A DNA stretch of 64,000 nt from Halomarina salina (GTDB lineage: Archaea > Halobacteriota > Halobacteria > Halobacteriales > Haloarculaceae), in the NCBI RefSeq assembly GCF_023074835.1, contig NZ_JALLGW010000001.1, positions 868,001 through 932,000 of the forward strand, read 5' to 3'. The position numbers and the translations under genes were made by a program. Positions 41,618 to 52,067 of the stretch are shown here, one piece after another. How positions within the stretch are numbered: position 1 is the first letter of the stretch; every line of letters begins with the position of its first letter. The notes under the pieces are model-generated. The model was not told where the DNA came from. It saw nothing but the letters and a program-made list of their open reading frames with translations, and made no database searches.

Positions 41618-42199
41618 ATGAGCCTTGATACGGTCGTAGAGGATATCCGAGACGAAGCCCGCGCGCGTGCGGAACAGATCCGTTCGGACGCCGACGAGCG
41701 TGCCGAAGGGATCGTCGCGGACGCCGAGGCCGACGCCGAGGAGATCCTCGAAGAGCGACAACAGGCGGTGCAGAGACAGATAGAACAGGAGCGCGAGCAG
41801 ACGCTCTCCAGCGCGAAACTCGAAGCCAAGCAGATGCGTCTCGAAGCCCGCCGCGACGTCCTCCAGGACGTCCGCGCGTCGGCCGAAGAGCGCATCGCGA
41901 CGATGGACGAGGGTCGCGAGGAGCTCACCCGCGCGTTGCTCGACGACGCCGCAGCCGAGTTCGACGACGGGTCGAACATCAGCGTCTACGGCCGTGCCGA
42001 CGACGAGGCACTCCTCACGGAGATTCTCGCCGAGTACGAGGGCTACGAACTCGCCGGTGAGCGCGACTGCCTCGGCGGCGTGGTCGTCGAGAGCGACCGC
42101 TCGCGCGTTCGCGTGAACAACACCTTCGACTCCATCCTGGACGACGTCTGGGAGGAGAACCTCCGCGACATCAGCGCGGAGCTGTTCGACGAACGATGA
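41618..42199 (+). CDS. atpE: A-type ATP synthase subunit E
   Basis: 193-residue peripheral-stalk protein: long N-terminal coiled coil (DTVVEDIRDEARARAEQIRSDADE) and a small globular C-terminus with ECLGGVVVESDRSRVRVNNTFDSILDD-type region. Overlaps subunit C by four bases. Confidence 0.95.
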   Translation: MSLDTVVEDIRDEARARAEQIRSDADERAEGIVADAEADAEEILEERQQAVQRQIEQEREQTLSSAKLEAKQMRLEARRDVLQDVRASAEERIATMDEGREELTRALLDDAAAEFDDGSNISVYGRADDEALLTEILAEYEGYELAGERDCLGGVVVESDRSRVRVNNTFDSILDDVWEENLRDISAELFDER

Positions 42200-43251
42200 G
42201 TGTCTCAGGCGAGGCACCGAACTACGAGTACGTCACGGCCCGTGCGCGCTCGCGTCGTGCGGCCCTGTTCGACGCGGACGACTACCGGAAGCTCGTCCGC
42301 ATGGGGCCCGGCGAGATCGCGCGGTTCATGGAGGAGACGGAGTACGAGGAGGAGATGAACGCGCTCGGGTCGCGGTACTCGGGCGTCGACCTCATCGAGT
42401 ACGCCCTGAACCGGAACCTCGCGAAGCACTTCAACGACATGCTCCGGTTCGCGGAGGGCAAACTGTACGACTACATCGCGCGGTACCTCCGGAAGTTCGA
42501 CGCGTGGAACGTCAAGACGGTCATCCGCGGCCTCTACGCCGACTCGGACAGCCAGGAGATCGAGGACGACTTCATCCGCGCTGGCGCACTCTCCGACCAG
42601 CAGCTCAGGCTGCTCCTCGACGCGGAGTCCATCGAGGGCGTCGTCGAACGCCTCGACGGCACCATCTTCGGCGACCCGCTCGCCGCCGCCTACGAGGACT
42701 ACGAGGCGGCCGGCGTGCTGGTCCCGCTGGAGAACGCCGTCGACCGCGCGTACTACGGGCTGTTGCTGGAGAACCTGCCTGCGGAGCCCGACCGGGCGAC
42801 GCAGCTGTACATCGAGTTCCTGCAGGCCGAAATCGACTTCCGGAACATCCGGAACGCGCTGCGGCTGTCGCGCTCGGGTGCGGACATCGACCCCACGGAG
42901 TACTACATCGACGGCGGTCGGCTGTTCGACGCGGGCGAGATCCGCCAGCTGGTCAACAACCCCGACCAGCTGGTCGAGCGCATCCGGTCGTCGCCGTACG
43001 GTGACGACCTCGACCAGGCGCTCGACGACCTCGACGCGGCAGGGAGCCTCATCGAGTTCGAACTCGCGCTCGAACGGGCGCTGCTGGAGTACTCCCACCA
43101 GCTGTCGAATCGCTACCCGCTGTCGGTGTGTCCGGTGCTCGCGTACATCCTCGCGAAGGAGCGCGAGGTGGACAACATCCGGGCCATCGCTCGCGGGAAG
43201 GAAGCAGGCCTCTCGGCCGACGAGATAGAAGAGGAGCTGGTCGTCCAATGA
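42196..43251 (+). CDS. atpC: A-type ATP synthase subunit C
   Basis: 351-residue central-stalk socket linking the A1 motor to the membrane ring. Typical start with NYEYVTARARSRRAALFDADDYRKL and repeating helical modules; ends [19 protein letters not shown]. Four-base overlaps with subunits E and F. Confidence 0.94.
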   Translation: MSVSGEAPNYEYVTARARSRRAALFDADDYRKLVRMGPGEIARFMEETEYEEEMNALGSRYSGVDLIEYALNRNLAKHFNDMLRFAEGKLYDYIARYLRKFDAWNVKTVIRGLYADSDSQEIEDDFIRAGALSDQQLRLLLDAESIEGVVERLDGTIFGDPLAAAYEDYEAAGVLVPLENAVDRAYYGLLLENLPAEPDRATQLYIEFLQAEIDFRNIRNALRLSRSGADIDPTEYYIDGGRLFDAGEIRQLVNNPDQLVERIRSSPYGDDLDQALDDLDAAGSLIEFELALERALLEYSHQLSNRYPLSVCPVLAYILAKEREVDNIRAIARGKEAGLSADEIEEELVVQ

Positions 43252-43577
43252 GCCAGGAGATCGGCGTCGTCGGCAGCCCCGACTTCACGACCGGGTTCCG
43301 ACTCGCGGGCGTGCGGCGCTTCGCGAACGTGCCCGACGACGAGAAGGCCGAGGAGCTCGACGAGGCCGTCGAGCAGATGCTCGCGGCCGAGGACATCGGC
43401 ATCGTCGTGATGCACGACGACGACCTCGAACACCTCTCGCGGAACGTCAGACAGGACGTCGAGACGAGCGTCGAACCCGTCCTCGTCACACTCGGCGGGA
43501 GCGGGAGCAGTAGCGGACTGCGCGACCAGATCAAACGCGCCATCGGTATCGACCTGATGGAGGAAGATCAACAATGA
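43248..43577 (+). CDS. atpF: A-type ATP synthase subunit F
   Basis: 109-residue regulatory stalk protein starting [22 protein letters not shown], the family Rossmann-like opening, and ending [15 protein letters not shown]. The ATG at 43248 overlaps the subunit C stop by four bases; a longer reading starting at 43128 has no family similarity. Confidence 0.94.
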   Translation: MSQEIGVVGSPDFTTGFRLAGVRRFANVPDDEKAEELDEAVEQMLAAEDIGIVVMHDDDLEHLSRNVRQDVETSVEPVLVTLGGSGSSSGLRDQIKRAIGIDLMEEDQQ

Positions 43578-45334
43578 GCCAAGCACAAGACATCGACATC
43601 GATGACGCCGACGGTGTCATCGAGAGCGTGAGCGGCCCCGTCGTGGTCGCCACGGACCTCGACGCCCGGATGAACGACGTCGTCTACGTCGGCGACGAAG
43701 GGCTGATGGGCGAGGTCATCGAAATCGAAGGGAACCTGACCACGATTCAGGTGTACGAGGAGACGTCGGCCGTCTCCCCCGGCGAACCCGTGCTCAACAC
43801 GGGCGAGCCGCTGTCGGTCGACCTCGGGCCGGGCATGCTGGACACCATCTACGACGGCGTCCAGCGCCCGCTCGACGTGCTCGAAGAGCAGATGGGCGCG
43901 TTCCTCGACCGCGGGGTCGACGCCCCCGGTATCGACCTCGAGAAGGAGTGGGAGTTCACCCCCGAGGCCGAGGTCGGTGACGACCTCGAACCCGGCGACG
44001 TCGTCGGGACGGTCCCCGAGACCGAGAGCATCGAACACAAGGTGCTCGTCCCGCCGGACTTCACCGGCGGCGAAGTCGAGTCCGTCGAGGAGGGTTCGTT
44101 CACGGTCACCGACACCGTCGCGACCCTCGACTCCGGCGAGGAGATTACGATGCGTCAGGAGTGGCCGGTCCGGAAGGCCCGACCCACCGTCGACAAGCAG
44201 ACCCCGACGACGCCGCTCGTCTCGGGCCAGCGCATCCTCGACGGCCTGTTCCCGCTCGCGAAAGGTGGGACGGCCGCGATTCCCGGCCCGTTCGGGTCGG
44301 GCAAGACCGTCACCCAGCAGAGCCTGGCGAAGTTCGCCGACGCGGACATCGTCGTCTACATCGGCTGTGGCGAGCGCGGCAACGAGATGACGGAGGTCAT
44401 CGAGGACTTCCCGGAACTGCCCGACCCGCAGACCGGGAACCCGCTGATGAGCCGGACGTGTCTCATCGCGAACACCTCGAACATGCCCGTCGCAGCGCGT
44501 GAGTCCTGTGTCTACACGGGAATCACCATCGCGGAGCACTACCGCGACATGGGCTACGACGTCGCGCTGATGGCCGACTCCACCTCGCGGTGGGCGGAGG
44601 CCATGCGCGAGATCTCCTCCCGACTGGAGGAGATGCCCGGCGAGGAGGGGTACCCCGCGTACCTCGCCGCTCGCCTCAGCGGGTTCTACGAGCGCGCCGG
44701 CTACTTCGAGAACATGAACGGCACCGAGGGCTCCATCTCGGTCATCGGGGCCGTCTCGCCGCCCGGCGGCGACTTCTCGGAGCCGGTGACGCAGAACACC
44801 CTGCGTATCGTCAAGACGTTCTGGGCGCTGGACGCGGACCTCGCCGAACGGCGGCACTTCCCGGCCATCAACTGGAACGAGTCGTACTCGCTGTACCGCG
44901 AACAGCTCGACCCGTGGTTCGTCGACAACATCGACGACGACTGGGCCGACACGCGCCAGTGGGCCGTCGACACGCTCGACGAGGAGGGCGAACTCCAGGA
45001 GATCGTCCAGCTCGTCGGGAAGGACGCACTGCCCGAAGACCAGCAGCTCACCCTCGAGGTCGCCCGGTACCTGCGTGAGGCGTGGCTCCAGCAGAACGCG
45101 TTCCACGACGAGGACCGCTACTGCCCGCCGGAGAAGACGTACCTCATGCTGACGGCCATCAAGACGCTCAACGACGAGGGGTTCAAGGCGCTCGACGCGG
45201 GCGTCCCGGTCCCCGAGATCACGTCCGTCGAGGCCGCCCCGAAGCTTAACCGCATGGGGACCGCCGAGGACTACGAGGAGTACATCGCGGACCTCAAGGA
45301 GGAGCTCACCGCGCAACTGCGCGACCTCTACTAA
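43574..45334 (+). CDS. atpA: A-type ATP synthase catalytic subunit A
   Basis: 586-residue catalytic subunit that makes ATP in the cytoplasmic A1 part. Walker A G238-PFGSGKT-245 after [23 protein letters not shown] with the catalytic Glu, the [17 protein letters not shown] Walker B region, and the family insert before it. No intein, though some archaeal copies have one. Four-base overlap with F, two-base gap to B. Confidence 0.98.
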   Translation: MSQAQDIDIDDADGVIESVSGPVVVATDLDARMNDVVYVGDEGLMGEVIEIEGNLTTIQVYEETSAVSPGEPVLNTGEPLSVDLGPGMLDTIYDGVQRPLDVLEEQMGAFLDRGVDAPGIDLEKEWEFTPEAEVGDDLEPGDVVGTVPETESIEHKVLVPPDFTGGEVESVEEGSFTVTDTVATLDSGEEITMRQEWPVRKARPTVDKQTPTTPLVSGQRILDGLFPLAKGGTAAIPGPFGSGKTVTQQSLAKFADADIVVYIGCGERGNEMTEVIEDFPELPDPQTGNPLMSRTCLIANTSNMPVAARESCVYTGITIAEHYRDMGYDVALMADSTSRWAEAMREISSRLEEMPGEEGYPAYLAARLSGFYERAGYFENMNGTEGSISVIGAVSPPGGDFSEPVTQNTLRIVKTFWALDADLAERRHFPAINWNESYSLYREQLDPWFVDNIDDDWADTRQWAVDTLDEEGELQEIVQLVGKDALPEDQQLTLEVARYLREAWLQQNAFHDEDRYCPPEKTYLMLTAIKTLNDEGFKALDAGVPVPEITSVEAAPKLNRMGTAEDYEEYIADLKEELTAQLRDLY

Positions 45335-45336
45335 CC

Positions 45337-46755
45337 ATGAAGGAATTCCAGACGATTACGGAGATCAGCGGCCCGCTGGTGTTCGTCGAGACCGAAGAGC
45401 CGATCGGGTACGACGAGATGGTCGAGATCGAGACCCCCGGCGGCGAGGTCCGCCGTGGCCAGGTGCTCGAATCGACCAGCGACTACGTCGCCGTGCAGGT
45501 GTTCGAGGGGACCGACGGTATCGACCGTCAGTCCTCCGTCCGCTTCCTCGGCGAGACCCTGAAGATGCCCGTGACCGAGGACCTCCTCGGTCGCGTGCTC
45601 GACGGGTCCGGCCGTCCCATCGACGGCGGCCCCGAGATCGTGCCGGACGAACGCCGCGACATCGTCGGGGCGGCCATCAACCCGACTGCACGCGAGTACC
45701 CCGAGGAGTTCATCCAGACTGGTGTGAGCAGCATCGACGGGATGAACACGCTCGTCCGCGGGCAGAAGCTGCCCATCTTCTCGGCGTCCGGCCTGCCGCA
45801 CAACGACCTCGCACTCCAGATCGCCCGTCAGGCGACCGTCCCCGAGGACGTCGCCGAGGACGGCGAGGGCGAGAGCGAGTTCGCAGTGGTGTTCGGCGCG
45901 ATGGGCATCACGGCAGAGGAGGCCAACGAGTTCATGGACGACTTCGAGCGCACCGGCGCGCTGGAACGCTCGGTCGTCTTCACGAACCTCGCGGACGACC
46001 CCGCAGTTGAGCGGACGGTCACACCGCGGATGGCGCTCACCACCGCCGAGTACCTCGCGTTCGACAAGGGCTACCACGTACTGGTCATCCTCACGGACAT
46101 GACCAACTACTGCGAGGCGCTGCGCGAGATCGGTGCCGCGCGTGAAGAGGTGCCCGGTCGGCGTGGCTACCCCGGCTACATGTACACGGACCTGGCCACG
46201 CTCTACGAGCGTGCCGGTCGTATCGAGGGGCGTGAGGGCTCGGTGACGCAGATTCCCATCCTCACGATGCCCGGCGACGACGACACCCACCCGATTCCGG
46301 ACCTGACCGGCTACATCACGGAGGGGCAGATCATGATGGACCGCGACCTCAACTCGCAGGGCTACCAGCCGCCGGTCAACGTGCTGCCCAGCCTCTCGCG
46401 ACTGATGGACGACGGTATCGGCGAGGGGCTGACCCGCGCCGACCACGCCGGCGTCTCCGACCAGCTCTACGCCGCGTACGCGGAGGGTGAGGACCTGCGT
46501 GACCTCGTGAACATCGTCGGCCGCGAAGCGCTCGACGAACGCGACAACCGCTACCTCGACTTCGCCGACCGCTTCGAGAAGGAGTTCGTCGACCAGGGGT
46601 TCCACAACGAGCGCTCCATCGAGGAGACGCTCGACCTCGCGTGGGAACTGCTGTCGATGTTCCCCAAGTCGGAGCTCAACCGCGTCGACGAGGAGGAGAT
46701 CGAGCAGCGCTACCTCGAAGACGAGTCCGAGACGGTCGAAGCGACCGCCGACTGA
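45337..46755 (+). CDS. atpB: A-type ATP synthase subunit B
   Basis: 472-residue non-catalytic nucleotide-binding subunit, partner of A in the hexamer. Signatures [46 protein letters not shown] (the degenerate P-loop region) and [19 protein letters not shown]. Followed by a 156-base gap before subunit D, the only large gap within the second half of the operon. Confidence 0.97.
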   Translation: MKEFQTITEISGPLVFVETEEPIGYDEMVEIETPGGEVRRGQVLESTSDYVAVQVFEGTDGIDRQSSVRFLGETLKMPVTEDLLGRVLDGSGRPIDGGPEIVPDERRDIVGAAINPTAREYPEEFIQTGVSSIDGMNTLVRGQKLPIFSASGLPHNDLALQIARQATVPEDVAEDGEGESEFAVVFGAMGITAEEANEFMDDFERTGALERSVVFTNLADDPAVERTVTPRMALTTAEYLAFDKGYHVLVILTDMTNYCEALREIGAAREEVPGRRGYPGYMYTDLATLYERAGRIEGREGSVTQIPILTMPGDDDTHPIPDLTGYITEGQIMMDRDLNSQGYQPPVNVLPSLSRLMDDGIGEGLTRADHAGVSDQLYAAYAEGEDLRDLVNIVGREALDERDNRYLDFADRFEKEFVDQGFHNERSIEETLDLAWELLSMFPKSELNRVDEEEIEQRYLEDESETVEATAD

Positions 46756-46911
46756 CTCGTCCGACGGTTTCTCACTCTCTTCAGCTATCCACTCCGACGA
46801 GCGACCGCACCGCCCAGTTCGGTCGCCCCGTTCGTCGCGCAACGACCGGCGCAGTGACCCTCACGACCAACGACAACACCTAAGCGGCTCGGTGGGCTAG
46901 CCCGACACAAC

Positions 46912-47607
46912 ATGGCCAAGGACGTCAAGCCGACGCGAAAGAACCTCATGGCGATAGAGGACCGCATCGACCTCTCCTCCCGTGGCCACAGCACGCTGGA
47001 GAAGAAACGGGACGGCCTCATCATGGAGTTCATGGACATCCTCGACCAGGCACAGGACGTCCGTTCGGACCTCGACGACGCCTACGACGACGCCCAGCGC
47101 AACATCAACATGGCGCGGGCGATGGACGGCGACGTCGCGGTCCGCGGTGCCGCCGCCGCCCTCAAGGAACACCCCGAGATCACGACGCAGTCGAAGAACA
47201 TCATGGGCGTCGTCGTCCCGCAGATCGACTCCTCGAAGGTGAAGAAGAGCCTCGACCAGCGCGGCTACGGCGTCGTCGGCACGTCCGCCCGCATCGACGA
47301 GGCGGCCGAGGCCTACGAGGAACTGCTCGAACAGATCATCCTCGCCGCCGAGGTCGAGACGGCGATGAAGAAGATGCTCGAGGAGATCGAGACGACCAAG
47401 CGCCGGGTCAACGCCCTGGAGTTCAAACTCCTCCCCGAACTCCACGACGCGCAGGACTACATCGAGCAGAAACTCGAAGAGCAGGAGCGCGAGGAGATCT
47501 TCCGCATGAAGAAGATCAAGGCGAAGAAAGAAGAGGAGGAGAAGGAGGCCGGTGCGGTCGAGGACGACGAGGAAGTGAAGTACGAGACGATCACGGCGGA
47601 CGACTAA
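46912..47607 (+). CDS. atpD: A-type ATP synthase subunit D
   Basis: 231-residue central rotor shaft: two long helices ([22 protein letters not shown] and the C-terminal [22 protein letters not shown]) forming a coiled coil, acidic tail. A GGGCTAGCCC palindrome and the gap of 156 bases before it suggest its own processing or start. Family B repeat copy 3 begins immediately after the stop. Confidence 0.95.
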   Translation: MAKDVKPTRKNLMAIEDRIDLSSRGHSTLEKKRDGLIMEFMDILDQAQDVRSDLDDAYDDAQRNINMARAMDGDVAVRGAAAALKEHPEITTQSKNIMGVVVPQIDSSKVKKSLDQRGYGVVGTSARIDEAAEAYEELLEQIILAAEVETAMKKMLEEIETTKRRVNALEFKLLPELHDAQDYIEQKLEEQEREEIFRMKKIKAKKEEEEKEAGAVEDDEEVKYETITADD

Positions 47608-47826
47608 CCGCCACCTTCTGCTGCGCTCGCGTGCTGGCGGCCTTCGGCCGCCAGCGGCTCGCTGGCAAAAGCTGGACCATCACCGAAAGCCTCCGGCTTT
47701 CGGTTAGCAGCCAGCAATCGAAGATTTCTGGCGGCAAAAGCGCTCCCTCACCACCTCGAACGCTCACTTCGTTCGCGTTCTCGATGGTTCAGTCGGCCCG
47801 CTCGCTCACTGCGTTCGCTCGCGTAC
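47608..47826. repeat. Family B intergenic repeat, copy 3 (inverted)
   Basis: Starts directly after the subunit D stop with CCACCTTCTGCTGCGCTCGC, the reverse complement of the family end, then the long hairpin GCTGGCGGCC-TTC-GGCCGCCAGC (47633-47655), CGCTGGCAAAAGCTGGACCA, hairpin ACCGAAAGCC-TCC-GGCTTTCGGT (47682-47704), and the opening block reversed at 47794-47826. No gene in 47608-47928. Confidence 0.65.
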
Positions 47827-47928
47827 AATTAGGGCCGTTCTACTCTCCCACTACCGCACCGCCATCGTCGCGCTCTCTCCTCGTTCCCATCCGGCTATCT
47901 TTTTCACGCACCCCCGTTACCTCGACGT

Positions 47929-48333
47929 ATGAGCGACCGTTGTCCCCGCTGTGAGGCGGAACTGTTGGCGTTCCGGATACCCGACGAGCTACACGACCAC
48001 GCGCCCGAGGGCGAGGGGCAGGCGGCCATCTGCTCGCGCTGTCTCGCGCTGTTCGAGGCCGACGACGCACCCGCGGAGACCGACTTCGACCGCATCAGCG
48101 AGGAGTTCCCGTCGGGCGACGCGGGGGTCGCGATGGCGCTCGGCGTCGGCTACCTGAACTCGCTGGCGCTCCACCGCAGCGACATCGACGCGCTGTTCGA
48201 GTACGTCGAACGGGAGGGGTCGGACCCGCTGATGCTGCTCGACCGTCTCTCGACGCAGGGGTCGCTCCAGCCGGCGGTCGACCTCGAGCGCCGACGTCAC
48301 CAGGTCGAACAGCTCCGGGAGCCGAAGGAGTGA
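47929..48333 (+). CDS. DUF6276-like zinc ribbon protein
   Basis: 134 residues: N-terminal four-Cys ribbon (RCPRCEAELLAF and ICSRCLALF), then a helical domain (FPSGDAGVAMALGVGYLNSLALHRSDIDALFEYVEREG). I recognise the layout as DUF6276 of haloarchaea, function unknown. Begins after an AT-rich TATCTTTTTC promoter-like element about 30 bases upstream. Confidence 0.75.
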   Translation: MSDRCPRCEAELLAFRIPDELHDHAPEGEGQAAICSRCLALFEADDAPAETDFDRISEEFPSGDAGVAMALGVGYLNSLALHRSDIDALFEYVEREGSDPLMLLDRLSTQGSLQPAVDLERRRHQVEQLREPKE

Positions 48334-48452
48334 GTCGCGTCACGGCGCGACTGCGTCACGTCACGCCCTCACCCGGTCACGTCACGCCGCGACCGGTTCG
48401 AGTACCGTCCCGGCCGAATACACGTTCCCTCAACGTTTAATCCGATAGGGGG

Positions 48453-49523
48453 GTGAGTGCCGCTGTGTTCACCGACAGCGTCGTGCAGGTCGCCTCACTC
48501 CCCGACCTGCTCCGGTTGATAGCCGTTCCCGTCTTCGCGTGGGCGGCCTACCACGACCTGCGGACGCGCCGCGTCGCCAACGCGACGTGGCTCCCGCTGT
48601 ACGCGCTCGGTGCCGTCCTCCTCGTCGTCGACGTCTGGACGGCGTTCTCTGCTGGCGGGGCCACCCAGCGCCTGTTCGTCGTCCGCTGCGTCGTCAGTCT
48701 CGGTATCGTCGCACCGCTCGGCTTCGCGTTCTGGCGACTCGGCGGCTTCGGCGGCGCGGACGCGAAGGCGCTCATCGCGCTCGCCGTCCTCTTCCCGACG
48801 TACCCCGCGTACTACCTCCCCTGGGGGACGCTCCCGCTCGAACCCAGCCTGCTCGGCGTGTTCTCGCTGACCGTGCTGACCAACACGGTCCTCGTCGGGC
48901 TGGCGTTCCCGCTCGTGCTGGCGGTCCGGAACCTGGTGGCGGGCCACCGCTCGTGGCTGATGTTCGTCGGCAAACCCGTCGACAGCACGAGCGTCGACGC
49001 GGAGTACGGTCGACTGCTGGAGACGACCAGCGGCCGGACCCGCGGCGGGCTCGACCTCGACGCCCTCCGGATGTACCTCCGCTGGCGCGGCACCGACCTC
49101 GGAGCGCTCCGGTCGACCCCCGACCGGTACCGCGACCCGTCGAGCATCGACGAGACGTACGCTCCCGGCGACGGCACGGTCGATACGACCAGAGTCGCTA
49201 CCGACGGTGGTGCGGTGGTCGCCGACGACGAACCGTCGGGCGATATCGTGGATGCCGTCGACGCCCCCAACCTGGAGGTGTCGGACGACGCGAAGTACGA
49301 CGACCCGTGGGGTGCGGCGGCGTTCCTCGCCGACATCGAGGGGAGCGCCTACGGCACCACGCCCGACCAGTTACGTGAGGGTCTCGACGTGCTGGTCGAA
49401 CGCGAGACGGTGTGGTTCACGCCCGGTCTGCCGTTCATCGTCCCGATGTTCGGGGGCCTGCTCGTCGGACTGCTGTACGGCGACGTGCTGTTCGTCGCCC
49501 TCCGGGCGCTCGGCCTCGCCTGA
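48453..49523 (+). CDS. A24-family prepilin peptidase (PibD-like)
   Basis: Membrane aspartic protease that cuts class III signals of archaellins and pilins. 356 residues, GTG start, several membrane helices. Catalytic aspartates in [13 protein letters not shown] and the GGADAKAL (GxGD-like) motif. A long soluble insert (about 165-320, acidic) lies before the last helix, longer than in typical PibD. Its likely substrate in this window is the pilin-like protein at 36772. Confidence 0.9.
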   Translation: MSAAVFTDSVVQVASLPDLLRLIAVPVFAWAAYHDLRTRRVANATWLPLYALGAVLLVVDVWTAFSAGGATQRLFVVRCVVSLGIVAPLGFAFWRLGGFGGADAKALIALAVLFPTYPAYYLPWGTLPLEPSLLGVFSLTVLTNTVLVGLAFPLVLAVRNLVAGHRSWLMFVGKPVDSTSVDAEYGRLLETTSGRTRGGLDLDALRMYLRWRGTDLGALRSTPDRYRDPSSIDETYAPGDGTVDTTRVATDGGAVVADDEPSGDIVDAVDAPNLEVSDDAKYDDPWGAAAFLADIEGSAYGTTPDQLREGLDVLVERETVWFTPGLPFIVPMFGGLLVGLLYGDVLFVALRALGLA

Positions 49524-49585
49524 GCGACGGGCGACGCACTCCCACACACAAAAGGCCTATTCGCCCGGTCCACTTCCCCTCGGAC

Positions 49586-49984
49586 ATGGACGTCGACATC
49601 GCGTTCGACCAGGACGGGCTGGTCCCCGCCGTCGCGCAGGACGTCACCACGGGCGAGGTGGTGATGCTCGCGTACGCCTCCCCGGAGGCGGTCGAACAGA
49701 CCCACGAGACGGGCCTCGCACACTACTACTCCCGCTCTCGCGAGGAACTGTGGCAGAAGGGAGCGACCAGCGGGAACGTCCAGCACGTCGAGGAGGTCCG
49801 CGTCGACTGTGACGCGGACGCGCTGCTCTACCTCGTCGATCAGGAGGGCGGTGCGTGTCACACCGGCCACGAGAGCTGTTTCTACCGCTCGGTCGAGGAC
49901 GTCGAGGCGACCGAGACGGGCGCGACGACGGAGGTGACCGACGTTGGGGAGCGCGTCTTCGACCCCGACGAGGTGTATGAGTGA
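49586..49984 (+). CDS. hisI: Phosphoribosyl-AMP cyclohydrolase
   Basis: Third step of histidine biosynthesis, opening the adenine ring of PR-AMP. 132 residues. Conserved ARG-binding-type [38 protein letters not shown] (metal-binding) and [14 protein letters not shown] at 49586 ([11 protein letters not shown]). The stop overlaps the following gene by eight bases. Confidence 0.97.
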   Translation: MDVDIAFDQDGLVPAVAQDVTTGEVVMLAYASPEAVEQTHETGLAHYYSRSREELWQKGATSGNVQHVEEVRVDCDADALLYLVDQEGGACHTGHESCFYRSVEDVEATETGATTEVTDVGERVFDPDEVYE

Positions 49985-51146
49985 CACCGCGACGGTGAGC
50001 GAGCGTGACGTCGAGTCGCTCGTCGCCGACCTGGACCGGGCCGCCGACCGACTCGACGAGGCCCGCGACCGCGTCGCAGAGCTGGGGCCGGACGCTATCG
50101 ACCGGACGGCGACCGCCTACCGCGACCTCACCGCGACGCTCGACCGACACGAGGAGGCGGCCACCGGCTACGGCGAGTTCCAGAAGTACATCCAGTTCCA
50201 GGAGGCCGTCGCGGCCGTCCTCGACGGCCTCGACGACGACCTGCCCGAACGCGAGGCGTTCGACGCGGCCGACGAGGCGCTACAGAAACAGACGCTCTCG
50301 ACGAGCGACTTCGACCGCGCTCGCGAGGCGCTCGCACCGGCCGCCGACCTCGTGGACCTCGAAGCAGAGTACGAGACCGCCCGCGACCGTTACCGCGAGG
50401 CACGGCGGGCGGTCCTCGCCCGGCAGCGTGACCTCCGGGACCGCCGCGACGGCCTCGCTCGGCTCCAGCGTCTCGGCGACGCCGACCTGGACGCTCCGGT
50501 CGAGACGTTGCGCGACCCCATCGAGGCGTACGACGACGCGGTCCGCGAGGCGTTCGCGGCCTACCGGAGTCGCGCGAGCACCCGCGACCTGCTGGACCTC
50601 GTGACGACCGCCGCAGAGGACTACCCGCTGGTCGGCTTCGACGCCCCGCCCGAGCGTCTGCGGACGTTCGTCGAGGGGTCTCCGGTCGCCGAGGAGCCGC
50701 TCCCGACGCTGCTGGAGTACGCCGACTACTCGAACTCGAAGCTCAGTCACTACGTCGACGACCCGCGGGAACTGAAGGGAGCGGTGGCGACGAACCGCAC
50801 CTACCTCGAACGGCTGACGGCCGACCCGCTCACCGTCGACTGGCCCCCCGCGCCCGCCGACGAACTGCGGTGGCGTGCCCGCGAACTGTTCGCCGTCGTC
50901 TCTCGACTGGACGATGAGGAGGCGGCCGTCCGCCTGCGGGCGGTCCGCTCGCTCCCTCGGCGCGACGACTACGAGCGACTGCGCGAGAGCGCGACCGCCC
51001 GGTCGGGGCTGTCCGCAGACGAGCGTCGGCGAATCGAGTCCGGCGCGGTCGACCGTGACCTCGACCGGGTCGAGACGGAACTGTCGACGGTCGAGGCCGC
51101 ACTCGACGAGTACCCGCCGCTCGACGAACTGTCCGCACTGGCGTGA
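49977..51146 (+). CDS. Coiled-coil protein (DUF7118-like)
   Basis: 389 residues, mostly helical, charged heptads throughout, with a short central part ([23 protein letters not shown]) and a C-terminal coiled coil ([26 protein letters not shown]). I believe this is DUF7118 of haloarchaea. Starts inside hisI, so co-translated. It could organise DNA or membrane partners; no motif indicates catalysis. Confidence 0.72.
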   Translation: MSDTATVSERDVESLVADLDRAADRLDEARDRVAELGPDAIDRTATAYRDLTATLDRHEEAATGYGEFQKYIQFQEAVAAVLDGLDDDLPEREAFDAADEALQKQTLSTSDFDRAREALAPAADLVDLEAEYETARDRYREARRAVLARQRDLRDRRDGLARLQRLGDADLDAPVETLRDPIEAYDDAVREAFAAYRSRASTRDLLDLVTTAAEDYPLVGFDAPPERLRTFVEGSPVAEEPLPTLLEYADYSNSKLSHYVDDPRELKGAVATNRTYLERLTADPLTVDWPPAPADELRWRARELFAVVSRLDDEEAAVRLRAVRSLPRRDDYERLRESATARSGLSADERRRIESGAVDRDLDRVETELSTVEAALDEYPPLDELSALA

Positions 51147-51288
51147 GCGTGTTCCACGAGTTCGGAGGTCGGCGTCGACTCGGTACTGCCGAGCGGCGGG
51201 ACACGGCCGTCGCCGACTGCCGGGAACGAGCGACGGTGCGAAGCGACACACGTACCGTCCGCGACCGCGTGACGAGGACGAACTGACC

Positions 51289-51861
51289 GTGGGCGACGAT
51301 TCGAAGGTAGGGGAGACGACGCCGACCTCCGACCGAGTGACCGAACTCGACACCGGCTACTACGAGGTGAGTTCGGACGTCTCGGTGCCCGAGTTCCTCG
51401 CCGTCGCGAAGGTGTACGCTCGGGAAGTGGTCCGACAGTACGACCTCTCGGTGAGCGTCTCCGACCTCGACTGGGAGGTCAGCAAGCGTGCGAAGCGTCG
51501 CGCCGGTGCCGTGAGACACCGGGACGGCGAACCGGTAGCCGTCTCGCTCACGTGGGAGCACTTCCAGCGACGAGGCTGGGGAGCGGCCGCCGAGACCATC
51601 CGCCACGAACTCGCCCACGCCCACCTGCTCACCGAACACGGCGACGCCAGCCACGGCGAGCGGTTCCGCGACCTCGCCGAGACGCTCCAGACCGGCGTCC
51701 ACTGCGAGCGGTTCGCCGACCCGAACTGGCTGATTCGCTGTCGGTCCTGCGGGAGCGAACTGGCTCGCTACCGGAAGTCGAAACTCGTCACCGACACCGA
51801 GTCGTACCGCTGTGGCGGCTGTGGTGGCGAACTCCGCGTGGTGGACGGCGAGACGGACTGA
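51289..51861 (+). CDS. SprT-like zinc metalloprotease
   Basis: 190 residues from a GTG. The active site RHELAHAHLL (HExxH) followed by HGERF, and a C-terminal ribbon CRSCGSELARYRKS...CGGCGGEL, define the SprT/Spartan fold seen in DNA-protein-crosslink proteases. A role in repair of crosslinked proteins is known for the eukaryotic relatives; here it is inference. About 140 bases after the coiled-coil gene; may be transcribed with it. Confidence 0.87.
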   Translation: MGDDSKVGETTPTSDRVTELDTGYYEVSSDVSVPEFLAVAKVYAREVVRQYDLSVSVSDLDWEVSKRAKRRAGAVRHRDGEPVAVSLTWEHFQRRGWGAAAETIRHELAHAHLLTEHGDASHGERFRDLAETLQTGVHCERFADPNWLIRCRSCGSELARYRKSKLVTDTESYRCGGCGGELRVVDGETD

Positions 51862-52067
51862 GTCGTCGCCCGACCGTCTCGCCGTCGGCACTCGGCGCGT
51901 CACACCTGTCGAACTCGTCGATTTTGAACCCGAGAGTCGCTACTACGCTCGAACGCTCTGCCACAGACCCGACCGCCACGGCTGGATTCTGTATAGCGAC
52001 TCACGATTTATCGGTGACGGGCCGGCCGCTCGGCTCACGAGCGGGAGAACACGAGAGAACAGCCAGC

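Noticed and set aside
38821-41979. Very long open frame on the minus strand opposite the first ATP synthase genes
   Set aside because: It has a Ser/Arg/Val composition typical of an antisense frame in GC-rich DNA, and the plus strand holds atpI and its partners.
43568-45316. Long minus-strand frame opposite atpA
   Set aside because: Mirror frame of a highly conserved gene; no family resemblance.
43574-45334. Possible intein in the ATP synthase A subunit
   Set aside because: The Walker A region is uninterrupted and the length (586) is normal.
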